Part shown: piece by piece, positions 60,101 to 64,000 of the stretch
How the letters are laid out: each line of letters opens with the position of its first letter
Numbering within the stretch: position 1 is the stretch's first letter
Assembly (NCBI GenBank): GCA_947652605.1
Contig: OX393578.1
Coordinates: forward strand, 35,035,470 to 35,099,469
DNA: 64,000 nt
DNA from: Elmis aenea
Lineage: Eukaryota > Arthropoda > Insecta > Coleoptera > Elmidae
Direction: 5' to 3'
Translations under genes and position numbers: made by a program
Notes under the pieces: generated by a model
What the model saw: the letters and a program-made list of their open reading frames with translations, nothing else
Told to the model about the DNA's origin: nothing
The model's database searches: none

Positions 60101-61277
60101 ATACAACGATTTTGTGAAAATTAATAAATAACTTTTAAACTCATTTTTCTGGAAAAAAATTATGTGCTTATATTTTTAATGTACCATTCGATATAGAATT
60201 TACTTGTCTATAGAAACAATAAACAAAAAGTATACCATGTAGTTTCAAAAAAAAAAGTTGACAATCGCCAGTTTGACATATTGCATCGTAAAAAAATATT
60301 TGAACGTCATTGGATATAGAATTTTCCACGATTAACAAAAGTTTAAGGTTTATGGGTGTTTCTTCTTAAAATAACAATGTTATAAGGGTGCGACAATCAA
60401 ACTGAATCAACCTGTATAATGACCTAATGTAAAAGTATAAAATGTTTGATTTCGAAATATGGGAGGGTATCTTGGCAAATACAATAGTTGCCCATAATCT
60501 GCTAAATAAAATTCTATGTTTTCAATAAATCGGATAAATCCAATATGATTGGATCGATATGACTGTCGCATATACAAGCTTAGTTTACATGTGGTAGTGT
60601 GACGTAAGCGCTAACATATGAATACATGATTCTATAAAATAAGTGTTGACAGATGTTTGTAGAGGACAACTAAAATTCTTTATTAGCGAGCAAGTGAATT
60701 AGGCTCAGATTAAAAATTGGTAAAAGTTTTTTTTTATGCCCGGCCTGTTTCACGAATTAGGCAAGTGCCCATTACACGTACTAGGCAGCGTTTTGCTTAT
60801 TTCACGAACTCAGCAAACGCTGGGCTACTTACGAATTCGGCAAAAAATTGGCCATTTCACAAACTCAGAAAGTTTACTGATTCGACGTAACAGATACAAT
60901 ATTTTAATGCTTACGAAACACCATCACTTTGCATCACATGTGAACTAAGCTTGTGTATTCCGTCGCCCTACAAGTCCGATTGTATTAGATTTTACCAATA
61001 ATGTTAAACTGTAGTATGTTCTTTGTTTCTGTTATTAGAGACGCGTGGTTTAAAAGATCCTAGTCAAATAGAAAACCTTCAAGATCAAGCACAAGTTATG
61101 TTGTGGCAACATTGTAGAACACAACTCCCTGGACAAGTTGCGCGTTTTGGACGCCTTCTTCTAATGCTACCGTTGTTGAGGATAGTTCCAGCACCTAGAG
61201 TTGAAGCAGTGTTTTTCCAAAAAACTATAGGTAATACGCCAATGGAGAAAGTACTATGCGATATGTATAAAAATTAA
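17999..61277 (+). CDS. Hr51: Hr51 / unfulfilled nuclear receptor (NR2E3/PNR orthologue), whole gene span, 8 coding exons
   Basis: The gene encodes a nuclear-receptor transcription factor of the NR2E group. Joined coding exons are 17999-18110, 23934-24207, 34742-34845, 46968-47097, 53717-53841, 58084-58322, 58629-58860 and 61039-61277. They total 1455 nt (484 residues plus stop) and every junction phase agrees. Finger 1 cysteines fall at residues 94, 97, 111 and 114, and finger 2 cysteines at 130, 137, 147 and 150. The P-box is CNGCS, characteristic of PNR-type receptors, where most receptors have CEGCK or similar. The ligand-binding domain runs from about residue 295 to 484, with the signature helices in exons 6-7 and an AF-2 segment (MEKVLCDM) near the end. 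Family knowledge: Drosophila Hr51 acts in neurons (mushroom-body axon regrowth, clock neurons), C. elegans fax-1 in neuronal identity and NR2E3 in photoreceptors. Tailless and dissatisfaction are close relatives, but the P-box and C-terminus fit PNR/Hr51. 5' non-coding exons are not identified. Confidence 0.95.
20090..21075. mobile_element. Foldback element of 986 bp with arms of several hundred bp
   Basis: It begins CAGGGTTTTTCTTAAATATT and ends in the inverse with CACCGTG, TA on both sides. Internal pairs also match, for example AGACGTCTCCTTTCGGAG with AAGGAGACGTCT near 20985, and AATATTTGATGGTTC near 20650 with its inverse near 20490. The arms have diverged by small changes, so this copy is older than 50392-50912. 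Open frames within (20780-21046, 21025-21354) are fortuitous. Confidence 0.85.
22090..22839 (-). mobile_element. Composite CAGGGT-type repeat, copy 1 (uninterrupted)
   Basis: On the minus strand this follows the same order as 56119 to about 57830: an end CAGTGTTGCG, a 177-bp sub-unit bounded at 22663 by CAGGGTGTTCC, then sequence including ATCGCGATTTTATTG (near 22270) and a terminal part with TTTTTGACATTTT (near 22155). It shows the empty site (22239-22247) for the Foldback element that interrupts the second copy. Confidence 0.75.
23160..23340. promoter_or_regulatory. Possible intronic regulatory block in intron 1
   Basis: A repeat-free, less AT-rich stretch about 0.6 kb before exon 2, with GCGCATCGCC and palindromic homeobox-like TGATTAAT sites. 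Only a candidate. Confidence 0.22.
23934..24207 (+). CDS. Hr51: Hr51 coding exon 2 (N-terminal linker and first zinc finger)
   Basis: The exon encodes residues 38-129. A Ser/Pro-rich linker (about 39-90, including a PPPPW run) leads into the first C4 zinc finger with cysteines at 94, 97, 111 and 114, and the recognition helix [11 protein letters not shown]. The acceptor is CTTTTTAG just before 23934. The donor GTAAGT at 24208 splits an Arg codon after AG. The DNA-binding sequence is essentially that of insect Hr51. The frame upstream of the acceptor is non-coding, so the start of the exon is set by the splice site and its phase with exon 1. Confidence 0.94.
24855..25185. mobile_element. CAAGGTGTCCC/GGTCACCCTG element at TA, 331 bp
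   Basis: Ends CAAGGTGTCCCAATAAGCAT and TCGGTCACCCTG are inverted relatives, each next to TA. AT-rich and non-coding. Confidence 0.6.
25209..25671. mobile_element. pogo/Tigger-like element, TIR with GGTTATAACGCG
   Basis: The left end reads CAGTTGAGTCGGTTATAACG and the right end is an inverse reading TTATAACCGGCGTCCACTG, with TA on both sides. CGTTATA motifs recur near both ends. Terminal CAGT...ACTG and TA duplication fit pogo-like elements. No transposase remains in the 463 bp. Confidence 0.7.
25915..26190. promoter_or_regulatory. Less AT-rich block in intron 2 (possible enhancer)
   Basis: About 275 bp of complex, repeat-free sequence with many non-AT words, standing out from AT-rich flanks. 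No coding potential was recognised. Conserved non-coding function is inference only. Confidence 0.25.
26798..27103. mobile_element. pogo/Tigger-like MITE with TTATCCGGA arms
   Basis: It starts CAGTAGAATCTTTATTATAT after TA. CGATTATCCGGA motifs occur near the left end (26827) and again in the right half (27039, 27053), where the right end is degraded (TCCGGATAATGAAGG). This is the familiar pogo-derived repeat type. Confidence 0.55.
29246..29300. repeat. Solo CAGGGTGTTTC terminus
   Basis: TTTACAGGGTGTTTCAATT marks one end of a CAGGGT-class element; no matching inverse end was found nearby. Confidence 0.35.
30740..30910. promoter_or_regulatory. Less AT-rich block in intron 2 (possible enhancer)
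   Basis: Repeat-free complex sequence containing AAAGGGCGC and CAGGTTCGACC. Lies in the 5' part of a fortuitous frame (30762-31136). Candidate only. Confidence 0.22.
31325..31660. repeat. CAGGGTGTTCC-type fragment
   Basis: CAGGGTGTTCCATTTAAA follows TA at 31325, and GGAAGTG-like sequence follows, as in the sub-units at 44740. The other end is not legible. Confidence 0.4.
32111..33137. mobile_element. Foldback element, copy A (interrupted by 32261-32607)
   Basis: The arms are inverted copies: ATTAAGGCTGTGTTTATTGC at 32149 and its inverse near 33103, plus AATAGGGGAAAAACTG and TTTGCAAGTAAAGTGGTGC with inverses. Copy B at 59228-59937 has the same organisation without the interruption. The right terminus is lost after AATTCTAGC. 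The frame 32519-32719 spans the junction and is not a gene. Confidence 0.82.
32261..32607 (+). repeat. Nested 347-bp foldback-core element, copy 2
   Basis: Same unit as 349-690 in opposite orientation, from ATAGTTATTTATG to ATCGCACAAAAAA. It interrupts copy A of the larger element between GAATAAT and GTAATTTTTGC, sequences that are contiguous at 59371-59391 in copy B. Its palindromic core is about 32425-32545. Confidence 0.8.
33280..33567 (-). other. Unrecognised 95-codon frame in a less AT-rich block
   Basis: The minus-strand frame (… [20 protein letters not shown] …) and a + frame over the same DNA (33314-33520) lie in a stretch at 33350-33520 that is clearly GC-richer than its surroundings. 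I recognise neither protein. It may be a piece of an unknown repeat, a regulatory island or a retrocopy fragment; as it sits between two mobile elements inside an intron, a host gene is unlikely. Confidence 0.2.
33791..34401. mobile_element. CCGGGTGTAA...AACACCCTG element at TA, 611 bp
   Basis: It starts CCGGGTGTAAATGAAG and ends TTTTAACACCCTG with TA on both sides. The left part matches the sub-units at 43974 and 44925 inside the palindrome 43149-45312 (CACCCCCTTTTTTTCTTTAG, then AATGAAATTTTAGACATG). Frames within it are not genes. Confidence 0.7.
34742..34845 (+). CDS. Hr51: Hr51 coding exon 3 (second zinc finger)
   Basis: This 104-nt exon completes Arg129 and encodes residues 130-163, which form the second C4 zinc finger (Cys 130, 137, 147, 150) followed by [13 protein letters not shown]. 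The spacing between the first two cysteines is six residues, as in NR2E3. The acceptor is TTTGTTTTAG and the donor GTAAGT lies at 34846. The frame opens upstream into the intron as far as 34677, but that part has no family similarity and is intronic. Confidence 0.95.
35365..36074 (-). mobile_element. hAT element of 710 bp with near-exact 8-bp target duplication
   Basis: The ends are TAGTGTTT and AAACACTA, followed inwards by repeated TTTCTCGAGAA motifs in inverted order. Flanks are TCAGATAT (35357-35364) and ACAGATAT (36075-36082), seven of eight bases alike, as expected of an aged hAT duplication. A transposase C-terminus is preserved inside on the minus strand. Confidence 0.8.
35729..35945 (-). 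pseudogene. hAT transposase C-terminal dimerisation domain remnant
   Basis: The minus-strand frame ends [16 protein letters not shown] then FDALCF and a stop. This is the conserved C-terminal block of hAT transposases (usually ...ERVFSVAG..., then ...LDALVFLKSYF). PTSTQNEQ precedes it, as in that family. The stop arises where a T appears to be missing from the run before AAAAAATA, so the final LK-F residues are out of frame. No N-terminal or catalytic part is present. Confidence 0.75.
37180..37560. promoter_or_regulatory. Less AT-rich block in intron 3 (possible enhancer)
   Basis: Nearly 400 bp of complex, repeat-free sequence with many distinct words and no coding similarity (frames at 37336-37687 are unrecognised). 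It is one of the longest such blocks in the window. Confidence 0.28.
38640..38930. promoter_or_regulatory. Less AT-rich block in intron 3 (possible enhancer)
   Basis: Contains ATGCAAAT, an octamer (POU) motif, near 38817-38824 and a run of CG-bearing words (38840-38885) in repeat-free sequence. Candidate only. Confidence 0.27.
39617..41074. mobile_element. Composite palindrome of two inverted 0.32-kb elements around a palindromic core
   Basis: The 1.46-kb unit is an inverted repeat throughout. Arm 1 (39617-39935) ends AGAACACCCTG and arm 2 (40748-41074) begins CAGGGTGTTCT; both carry ATGACCAAA near the outer end. Each arm is itself shaped like a small CAGGGTGTT element with TA on its inner side. 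The core (39936-40747) is also a palindrome, centred near 40345. Nothing is coded. Confidence 0.85.
41750..42130. promoter_or_regulatory. Less AT-rich block in intron 3 (possible enhancer)
   Basis: Repeat-free sequence with TTTTGCATAAAT, GGCACGTGTCG and many CG dinucleotides. Candidate conserved non-coding DNA; not demonstrable here. Confidence 0.25.
42780..43146 (-). pseudogene. Jockey-type non-LTR retrotransposon, C-terminal fragment
   Basis: The minus-strand frame begins MQIFKPV and contains [20 protein letters not shown] and [13 protein letters not shown], the region following the reverse transcriptase in Jockey-type elements, then [18 protein letters not shown]. Two stops interrupt it (a TAG in place of Trp before AYG, and a TAA after SEI). 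The upstream half of the same element is at 45955-46278, separated by 43149-45940. Confidence 0.8.
43149..45312. mobile_element. 2.16-kb near-perfect palindromic element, TIR CAGGGTGGGC
   Basis: Left end CAGGGTGGGCAAATTTCGAT and right end CGAAAATAGGCCACCCTG lie between TA dinucleotides. Inverted matches run through the element: the AGAGATCGAGGATGCGCGG region at both ends, the ATAACTCGAAAACAAAAG region, and inner sub-units 43974-44156 and about 44739-44925 that have CCGGGTGTAA and AACACCCTG ends of their own. A further small hairpin lies at 43610-43910. It appears to be made of nested or concatenated elements and has no coding potential. Confidence 0.85.
45315..45940. mobile_element. Second CAGGGTGGGC element abutting the palindrome, 626 bp
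   Basis: It starts CAGGGTGGGCAAAAGTTAAT one TA after the previous element and ends TTGGTCCACCTTG, followed by TA. The first 350 bp follow the left arm of 43149-45312, with part of that arm missing near the start. The right part differs. The two elements share a single TA, so one probably inserted at the edge of the other. Confidence 0.75.
45955..46278 (-). pseudogene. Jockey-type reverse transcriptase fragment
   Basis: On the minus strand a frame reads [20 protein letters not shown] then [16 protein letters not shown]: the catalytic box of the reverse transcriptase, with FVDD at the usual F/YADD position. [12 protein letters not shown] and [11 protein letters not shown] follow after further stops. 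Reading stops at the TA where 45315-45940 begins and resumes at 43146. Coding sequence upstream of the VLYLL segment is not visible. Confidence 0.8.
46380..46485. repeat. Single arm of the 6463-7092 family
   Basis: CTCAAAAAACTGCA, CTATCTTGACTATTAAGCGA and GAATTTGGACGACCCTG match the right arm of 6463-7092. The end is followed by TA. No opposite arm is present. Confidence 0.65.
46968..47097 (+). CDS. Hr51: Hr51 coding exon 4 (C-terminal extension of the DNA-binding domain); donor uncertain
   Basis: It encodes residues 164-207, beginning [17 protein letters not shown], the extension that follows the zinc fingers in PNR-type receptors, then a Glu/Ala-rich stretch ending AVAVGVFG. The acceptor is GTGTTTCAG. 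Two weak donors lie 9 nt apart in the same phase: AAAC|GTAATT after 47097 and TTGG|GTACAA after 47088. The first adds Tyr-Lys-Thr and the second joins Gly directly to Pro-Pro. I give the longer form because its donor has somewhat better bases at -3, -2, +4 and +6. The alternative shortens the protein to 481 residues. Confidence 0.88.
47541..48860. mobile_element. 1.3-kb foldback element with GGGATCTCGTAAACGGTAA arms
   Basis: CCAGTTATCGG and GGGATCTCGTAAACGGTAA at the left are mirrored at 48815-48850, and inner stretches such as AACGAATTGTAGTTGGC near 47855 are mirrored near 48535. Ends are degraded. Partial relatives occur at 54504 and about 61710. Short frames inside (47315-47596, 47633-47830) are not genes. 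Confidence 0.75.
49490..50110. repeat. Two degenerate units related to the 59228-59937 foldback
   Basis: Segments 49560-49720 and 49930-50080 each follow the order: TTTTTCTCTGGAA-CGTT, then a TTTACTC-CAAAG-ATGC block, then GTTCC-TGACCAA-GCG. This is the order seen in the right half of 59228-59937. The spacing is about 370 bp. They look like old tandem or overlapping copies. Confidence 0.55.
50392..50912. mobile_element. 521-bp nearly perfect palindrome, TIR CAGGGTGTAGACTCGG, nested
   Basis: TA flanks both ends. The arms of about 240 bp look almost identical by eye over their full length (for example GATCACGCAACATAGCAATT at the left and its exact inverse at 50880). The short centre lies near 50650. 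High arm identity implies a recent insertion or recent arm conversion. It interrupts the left arm of 50265-53094 and is related to 6060-6290. Confidence 0.88.
51080..51286. mobile_element. About 205-bp foldback MITE inside 50265-53094
   Basis: ACACGAGAGCTTTGTTTTTA followed by GACAAACTTGC at the left is mirrored by GCAAGTTTGTC and AAAACAAAGCTCGAGTGT at the right. Non-coding. Confidence 0.6.
51519..51935. mobile_element. About 415-bp foldback element inside 50265-53094
   Basis: CATGGTTTACTACACAGG with TTAGGAA at the left is mirrored by TTCCTAACCTGTGTAGTAGA at the right. A second pair, CTTAGACTTATCGCCA (51830) and GGCGATAAGTCTAAG (51643, also 51605), lies inside. Non-coding. Confidence 0.6.
52350..52790 (+). 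repeat. About three tandem copies of a ~150-bp unit
   Basis: Each copy runs through AACTTA-AATAAT, GGTAAAATA-G-TTT, GTTATTTAT, GATATAT-ATTAGAAA and ends with an AAGC-ACTTG block. Copies start near 52350, 52495 and 52643. They have diverged by substitutions and small indels. Confidence 0.7.
53717..53841 (+). CDS. Hr51: Hr51 coding exon 5 (proline-rich hinge)
   Basis: The exon encodes residues 208-248 of the hinge: a Pro-rich segment (including [11 protein letters not shown]), then an acidic KQETSDND end. The exon begins after GATAG with a single G that completes the codon left by exon 4, and ends GATG before a consensus GTAAGT donor at 53842. No domain is expected here. The assignment rests on phase agreement on both sides, a clean donor and its position between the DNA- and ligand-binding exons. 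Confidence 0.85.
54504..54720. repeat. CAGGGTTCTCG end related to 47541-48860
   Basis: CAGGGTTCTCGTTTTTCGAG after TA is followed by GGGATCTCGTAAACGGTAAG, as in the arms of 47541-48860. No second end was found. Confidence 0.5.
55019..55507. mobile_element. 489-bp foldback element without CAGGGT ends
   Basis: Left GTAAACCGCATGAAATTACT and right AGTAATTTCATGCGGTTTAC are exact inverses, and pairing continues for about 190 bp on each side (GAATGCATTAACATTGTTCA and its inverse). The centre is near 55260. Target duplications are not obvious. The family is not identified. Confidence 0.8.
56119..57830 (+). mobile_element. Composite CAGGGT-type repeat, copy 2 (interrupted by a Foldback-type element)
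   Basis: It starts CAGGGATTCCCAAAAGTTTG after TA. A sub-unit ends at 56301 with AACACCCTG, and another end CAGGGCGTTTTTTACC lies at 56549. GAGATATCGCGATTTTATTG follows near 56670. After the nested element at 56717-57663 the match to copy 1 (22090-22839, minus strand) resumes with CAAGTAG and ATTTATCTTTTGCG. The outer right boundary is approximate. Confidence 0.72.
56717..57663. mobile_element. Foldback (FB/Galileo-like) element with sub-repeat arms and 9-bp target duplication
   Basis: The 947-bp unit is flanked by exact copies of AATATTTTC (56708-56716, 57664-57672). Each arm begins GAATATTCTTCGC and contains four or five tandem sub-repeats of 14-16 bp built on CACAATTCTTCGCC, followed by about 120 bp of further inverted repeat (CTTGTATGC/GCATACAAG, AACGTAATTTTTACAGA and inverses). 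The centre is AT-rich. Sub-repeat arms with 9-bp duplications are characteristic of Foldback-type elements (P superfamily); Mutator-like elements also make 9-bp duplications and cannot be excluded. Confidence 0.78.
58084..58322 (+). CDS. Hr51: Hr51 coding exon 6 (hinge end and start of ligand-binding domain)
   Basis: It encodes residues 249-328. An acidic, Ser-rich linker (249 to about 290) leads to the first recognisable ligand-binding helix, which reads [20 protein letters not shown] and then the LPFRDQ of the nuclear-receptor signature. The acceptor is ATTTTAG. The donor is GTAATA at 58323 after CAG, in phase 0. The frame reads through the donor for ten more codons to a stop at about 58350, which is intron sequence. 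Confidence 0.94.
58323..58628 (+). other. Hr51 intron 6
   Basis: 306 bp, the only short intron of the gene; AT-rich, no repeat recognised. Confidence 0.92.
58629..58860 (+). CDS. Hr51: Hr51 coding exon 7 (central ligand-binding domain)
   Basis: It encodes residues 329-405 plus one base. It begins [19 protein letters not shown], the continuation of the signature helices, and ends [13 protein letters not shown]. The acceptor is ACTTATAG and the donor is GTAATA after 58860. The frame stays open beyond the donor as far as 59021, but that part lacks receptor similarity and carries what looks like a hAT terminus, so it is intronic. The short intron before this exon is only 306 bp. Confidence 0.95.
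59228..59937. mobile_element. 710-bp foldback element, copy B (uninterrupted)
   Basis: Ends CAGGGAAGGTCACGATAC and GTATCGTGACCCCCCCTTG are inverted relatives. Pairing runs through the element (TTAAGGCTGTGTTTATTGC, AATAGGGGAAAAACTG, TTTGCAAGTAAAATGGTGC and inverses), centred near 59580. It is the intact counterpart of 32111-33137. The target duplication is unclear. The frame 59461-59643 is fortuitous. Confidence 0.83.
60740..60895 (+). repeat. Degenerate tandem repeat, about five units of 27-32 bp
   Basis: Units follow the pattern TTTCACGAA-T-GGCAA then a short inverted GGC/GCC or AGC/GCT pair: GGCAAGTGCC, AGCAAACGCT and GGCAAAAAATTGGCC are all readable. It lies within a short open frame (60736-60948) that has no known similarity. 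Confidence 0.5.
61039..61277 (+). CDS. Hr51: Hr51 coding exon 8 (C-terminal ligand-binding domain, AF-2 and stop)
   Basis: The final exon encodes residues 406-484 and a TAA stop at 61275-61277. It starts by completing a Glu codon ([15 protein letters not shown]), contains the [15 protein letters not shown] helix and ends [16 protein letters not shown], the AF-2 helix and C-terminal tail of PNR/Hr51 proteins. The acceptor is GTTATTAG. The protein ends directly after AF-2, as expected for the family, so the C-terminus appears complete. Confidence 0.95.
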
Positions 61278-61674
61278 AATGCTAACATTTAACTGATCAA
61301 CAGATATTTCTATTAAATGTTTATGAAATATTACTTATGAGATTATAACAATTAATTGCTCTGCTCACAGTCAGCTTAAGAAAACGCTGTAGTTTAATCA
61401 ACAAAAATAACAATAGTTTCATATCTTTTACAGGTTGTATTCGTTCGTTTTAGAGCTGCATACGAACATAAAACATGAGCTTACCAAATCAAGGAACAAT
61501 ATTATGACGTTTCGTCTTACAATATTTGAAACACCATTTAAAAAATTAAAGATAGGAGTTCTTTTAGTGTTAAAAGAAAGATTGTTTTTAAAATAACTTT
61601 GCGTGGTATTCATATAAATCGTTTTGCAATGTCCAAAAATTATGACGCTCCAAAGACGCTGTCTGCTACAAAGA

Positions 61675-61680
61675 AATAAA
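61675..61680 (+). terminator. Candidate poly(A) signal AATAAA of Hr51
   Basis: AATAAA lies 398 nt after the Hr51 stop codon and is followed by AT-rich sequence with GT-containing stretches. It would give a 3' UTR of about 0.4 kb. It is an inference from position; AATAAA is frequent in DNA this AT-rich. Confidence 0.35.
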
Positions 61681-62261
61681 AAAATATTCAGTATGTTTTA
61701 ACTTTAAGAACATGTGGGATCTCGGAAACCGTTAGAGATACAAAGATGGTTAAATTAGCAAAGAATTCCGTTTTTATATGTGTCCATATTGTGTCCAATT
61801 TCTGACATATTCTGAAAAAAACATGGAACATAATCGCCTTATTTTTTTATAACTTTGTTATTATCAATACTATTTGAAACTTTGTATTCAAAGAAAAGGT
61901 AAAAGTCCTAATCATCTGACGTTATCAAAATTAACCCATCCTGCTTAGTTTTTGAGATCCGATAGTCAACTTTTTTATTTCTCATGGACATCATATTAAA
62001 CGATTATACCATCAGTTAACTAATTTTTTAATAAATACAATGACTGTAAACTTTGTAAAATGTGTACAGATATACAATATACAGGGTGTTTCCATTTGAA
62101 TCGCTCTATAAGGACAAATATGTGGATTATTAAGAAAGTAACAAAAAAGAATTTTAAACAATATTGACTCAAATTTTAAAAGCAATCTAACAATGACAAC
62201 GGAAATAAAATTTCTGAATTCGTTTCCGAGATGTAACCAAAAAAACTAAGTGTATTTAAAT

Positions 62262-62629
62262 CAGGGCTTCGAACCGGAACTGAACCGAAAACCGTAAAAA
62301 ACCGTAATTTTTGTCGGAACTGAACCGAAAAAAATTATCGGTTTATTACGGTTCGGTACATGTTCAACAAAATCGCGCGTTTTGTTTATATATGTTTCGT
62401 TTAATAAATTATATTATCATCATATATGTTATATAATTATATTTCCAATTATTATACCTTATTATACCAAATAAAAACATTAAAAAAAATAAAAAGTAAT
62501 CACTCGGAGCTGAACCGAAAACTGAAAACCGAAAAAAACGTTATTTTTTCCGGAACGAAAACCGGAACCGAACCGATATATATTTTTTTAATTGAACCGA
62601 AACGAAAAAAATTACGGTTCGAAGCCTTG
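62262..62629. mobile_element. hAT-type MITE of 368 bp with exact 8-bp target duplication
   Basis: It begins CAGGGCTTCGAACCGG and ends CGGTTCGAAGCCTTG. ATTTAAAT flanks it exactly on both sides (62254-62261, 62630-62637). The arms hold many copies of GAACCGAAA and its inverse; the middle is AT-rich. No transposase. Confidence 0.88.
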
Positions 62630-63695
62630 ATTTAAATGTATTTAAGTTTATATTTTCACTCATTTTTAAAGGTAACATGCAGAAGAGACATAGCTAATTT
62701 TGACGTAATCCATAAGTTAGTTTTTGGAGCGAATATGCATAAAATGTGATGCACTACTGTCTTCGTAACAGAAAACAACAAAAAACTGGTTAGTCAAATC
62801 GTTCTAATATATATTAAAAAAGAGTTGATGAGCCTAATCAACAACATATAGATTTAATCTTTGAACTATAATAATATTAATAAATCTTTATTTAGCTTTT
62901 TAGCTAATTTTACATACATTTCATTCTGCTTATATGTATTTGTACATATCCTCTTACTCTTATACTATTATAATATCTTAACATTATTTTTCACATATTC
63001 TATGCATAATTTTTTAAAGCTCGATATTGACGTTTGTTAAATTTCACAAGTAATTCATTAAAAATCTTGAGCCCTTTGTGGTACAAGGCGTTCTGTGTAT
63101 TTGTTTTCATTAATTTCGGTAGCCTAAAGTCATTTCTGTTCCTAGTCTGGTATTCGTGAATGTTACAACTTTGTATTAATTTGTTTGTCATGTAACGTGG
63201 TAAAAAATTATAGATTGCCTTATATATTAAAAATTGGCAATTAAACGTAATTTTTTGACGAATACGTAACTAAAGTGGTTAACTATATTTTGGAAACGAA
63301 TTCAGATATTTTATTACCGTTTTCACTTAAGTTTTTTATAAATTAGAGTCAATAACTTAAAAAAAAAAAGTATAACTTCATAAATAGGCATTGCATTAAA
63401 AGTAATACGCAGCATGTTACATACATTTTGTTTAGCGCTAAAAAGAATTTTAACGCTCATATATATACTGAACGTGATATTTTCTTTACACGACTTAAGC
63501 TGACTTTGGCACTGCATGCTCAGTAACAACGATAAATAAGTATTAATGTCGATGTATTTTAAAATATTTTTTCTGTTATCTGTCTAAAACGTGTCTTAAT
63601 AAAATGCATTCTAGTCACCCCTATGTCTTTTATTTTTAATAAATCATCCCTGCCATATTGATGAGTCTAAAAGCATCGATCTGAAAAATTATTAT

Positions 63696-63770
63696 GGGTA
63701 GTTCACACGGTGACTTTTAAAGTCGCGACTTTTAAAATCGCGACTTTAAAAGTCACCGTGTGAACTACCC
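63696..63770. repeat. Perfect hairpin: 33-bp stem, 9-nt loop
   Basis: GGGTAGTTCACACGG at the left and CCGTGTGAACTACCC at the right continue as a mismatch-free 33-bp inverted repeat around the 9-nt centre CTTTTAAAA (63729-63737). AAAAGTCGCGACTTT recurs just after it at 63776-63790. Such AGTTCACACGG ends are common in insect MITEs; no target duplication is legible. Confidence 0.8.
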
Positions 63771-64000
63771 AAATTAAAAGTCGCGACTTTAAAATAAAAA
63801 TGGCCGCTCTTGTAATTGCAGCATCGAGTGTAGTAGAGCAACTAATTATTTTGAAGTTGCTATTTGTTGATAATGTTCTAAAATCGTTGGAACATCTATT
63901 GGGGACATGATAAATTGGAAATCGATGACAAACAAATGTATATTAGGTTAGGTTAACCTAACTTATTTGTCTGTTATGTCAAAATATAAAAATATGGTAG

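Larger units (their letters stand above)
58861..61038 (+). other. Hr51 intron 7
   Basis: 2.2 kb. It contains a hAT-like terminus near 58896 (CCAGTGGTGTTTAACCCGTC), the foldback 59228-59937, and a degenerate tandem repeat at 60740-60890. The rest is AT-rich with nothing recognised. Confidence 0.9.
61681..64000. other. Downstream flank: repeats and unassigned DNA
   Basis: Contains a GGGATCTCGGAAACCGTTAG fragment near 61710 related to 47541-48860, a solo CAGGGTGTTTCC end at 62083, the hAT element 62262-62629, and the hairpin 63696-63770. No gene is supported; the short minus frames at 63000-63191 and 63323-63529 are unrecognised. Confidence 0.6.

Noticed and set aside
1..64000. Integrated viral sequences, tRNA or rRNA genes.
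   Set aside because: I saw no viral replicase, capsid or glycoprotein motifs, no cloverleaf-forming segment with A and B boxes, and no rRNA core sequence. The only polymerase-like motif belongs to a Jockey retrotransposon.

Overview
The window is a piece of AT-rich insect nuclear DNA, possibly from a beetle; the order is inferred only from general character and is not secure. It holds one protein-coding gene that can be assembled confidently. This is the NR2E-group nuclear receptor Hr51 (unfulfilled; orthologue of vertebrate NR2E3/PNR and nematode fax-1), on the + strand. Eight coding exons between 17999 and 61277 join in a single reading frame of about 484 codons, with GT-AG junctions whose phases all agree. 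They supply a complete two-finger DNA-binding domain (exons 2-3), the C-terminal extension (exon 4), a proline-rich hinge (exons 4-6) and a full ligand-binding domain ending in an AF-2 helix (exons 6-8).

Layout: 1-17998 is upstream DNA with transposon remains and several less AT-rich blocks that may be regulatory. Exon 1 is at 17999-18110. Seven introns follow (about 5.8, 10.5, 12.1, 6.6, 4.2, 0.3 and 2.2 kb). The stop codon is at 61275-61277, with a candidate poly(A) signal at 61675. The rest, to 64000, is intergenic with more elements. No second cellular gene, tRNA, rRNA or CRISPR array was recognised; nearly all other short open frames lie in transposons or look like chance frames.

The introns and flanks are packed with DNA transposon relics. 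The commonest type is a set of non-autonomous, often palindromic (foldback) elements that start CAGGGT, end ACCCTG and sit between TA dinucleotides (for example 6463-7092, 20090-21075, 39617-41074, 43149-45312, 50265-53094, 50392-50912). There are also hAT elements with readable 8-bp target duplications (781-1194, 10751-10900, 35365-36074, 62262-62629), hAT and mariner transposase pseudogenes, a palindromic mariner derivative (9931-10413), pogo-like elements, a Foldback-type element with sub-repeat arms and a 9-bp duplication (56717-57663), and a broken Jockey-type retrotransposon. Several insertions are nested, and in four cases the order of events can be read: 32261-32607 inside 32111-33137; 43149-45940 inside the Jockey fragment; 50392-50912 inside 50265-53094; and 56717-57663 inside an older composite repeat.

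I found no novel multi-gene system. The points most worth checking are the ambiguous donor of Hr51 exon 4, the long near-perfect hairpins that the Hr51 pre-mRNA would contain, the Foldback element with its empty-site copy, and the hAT element carrying six TATCGATA sites.
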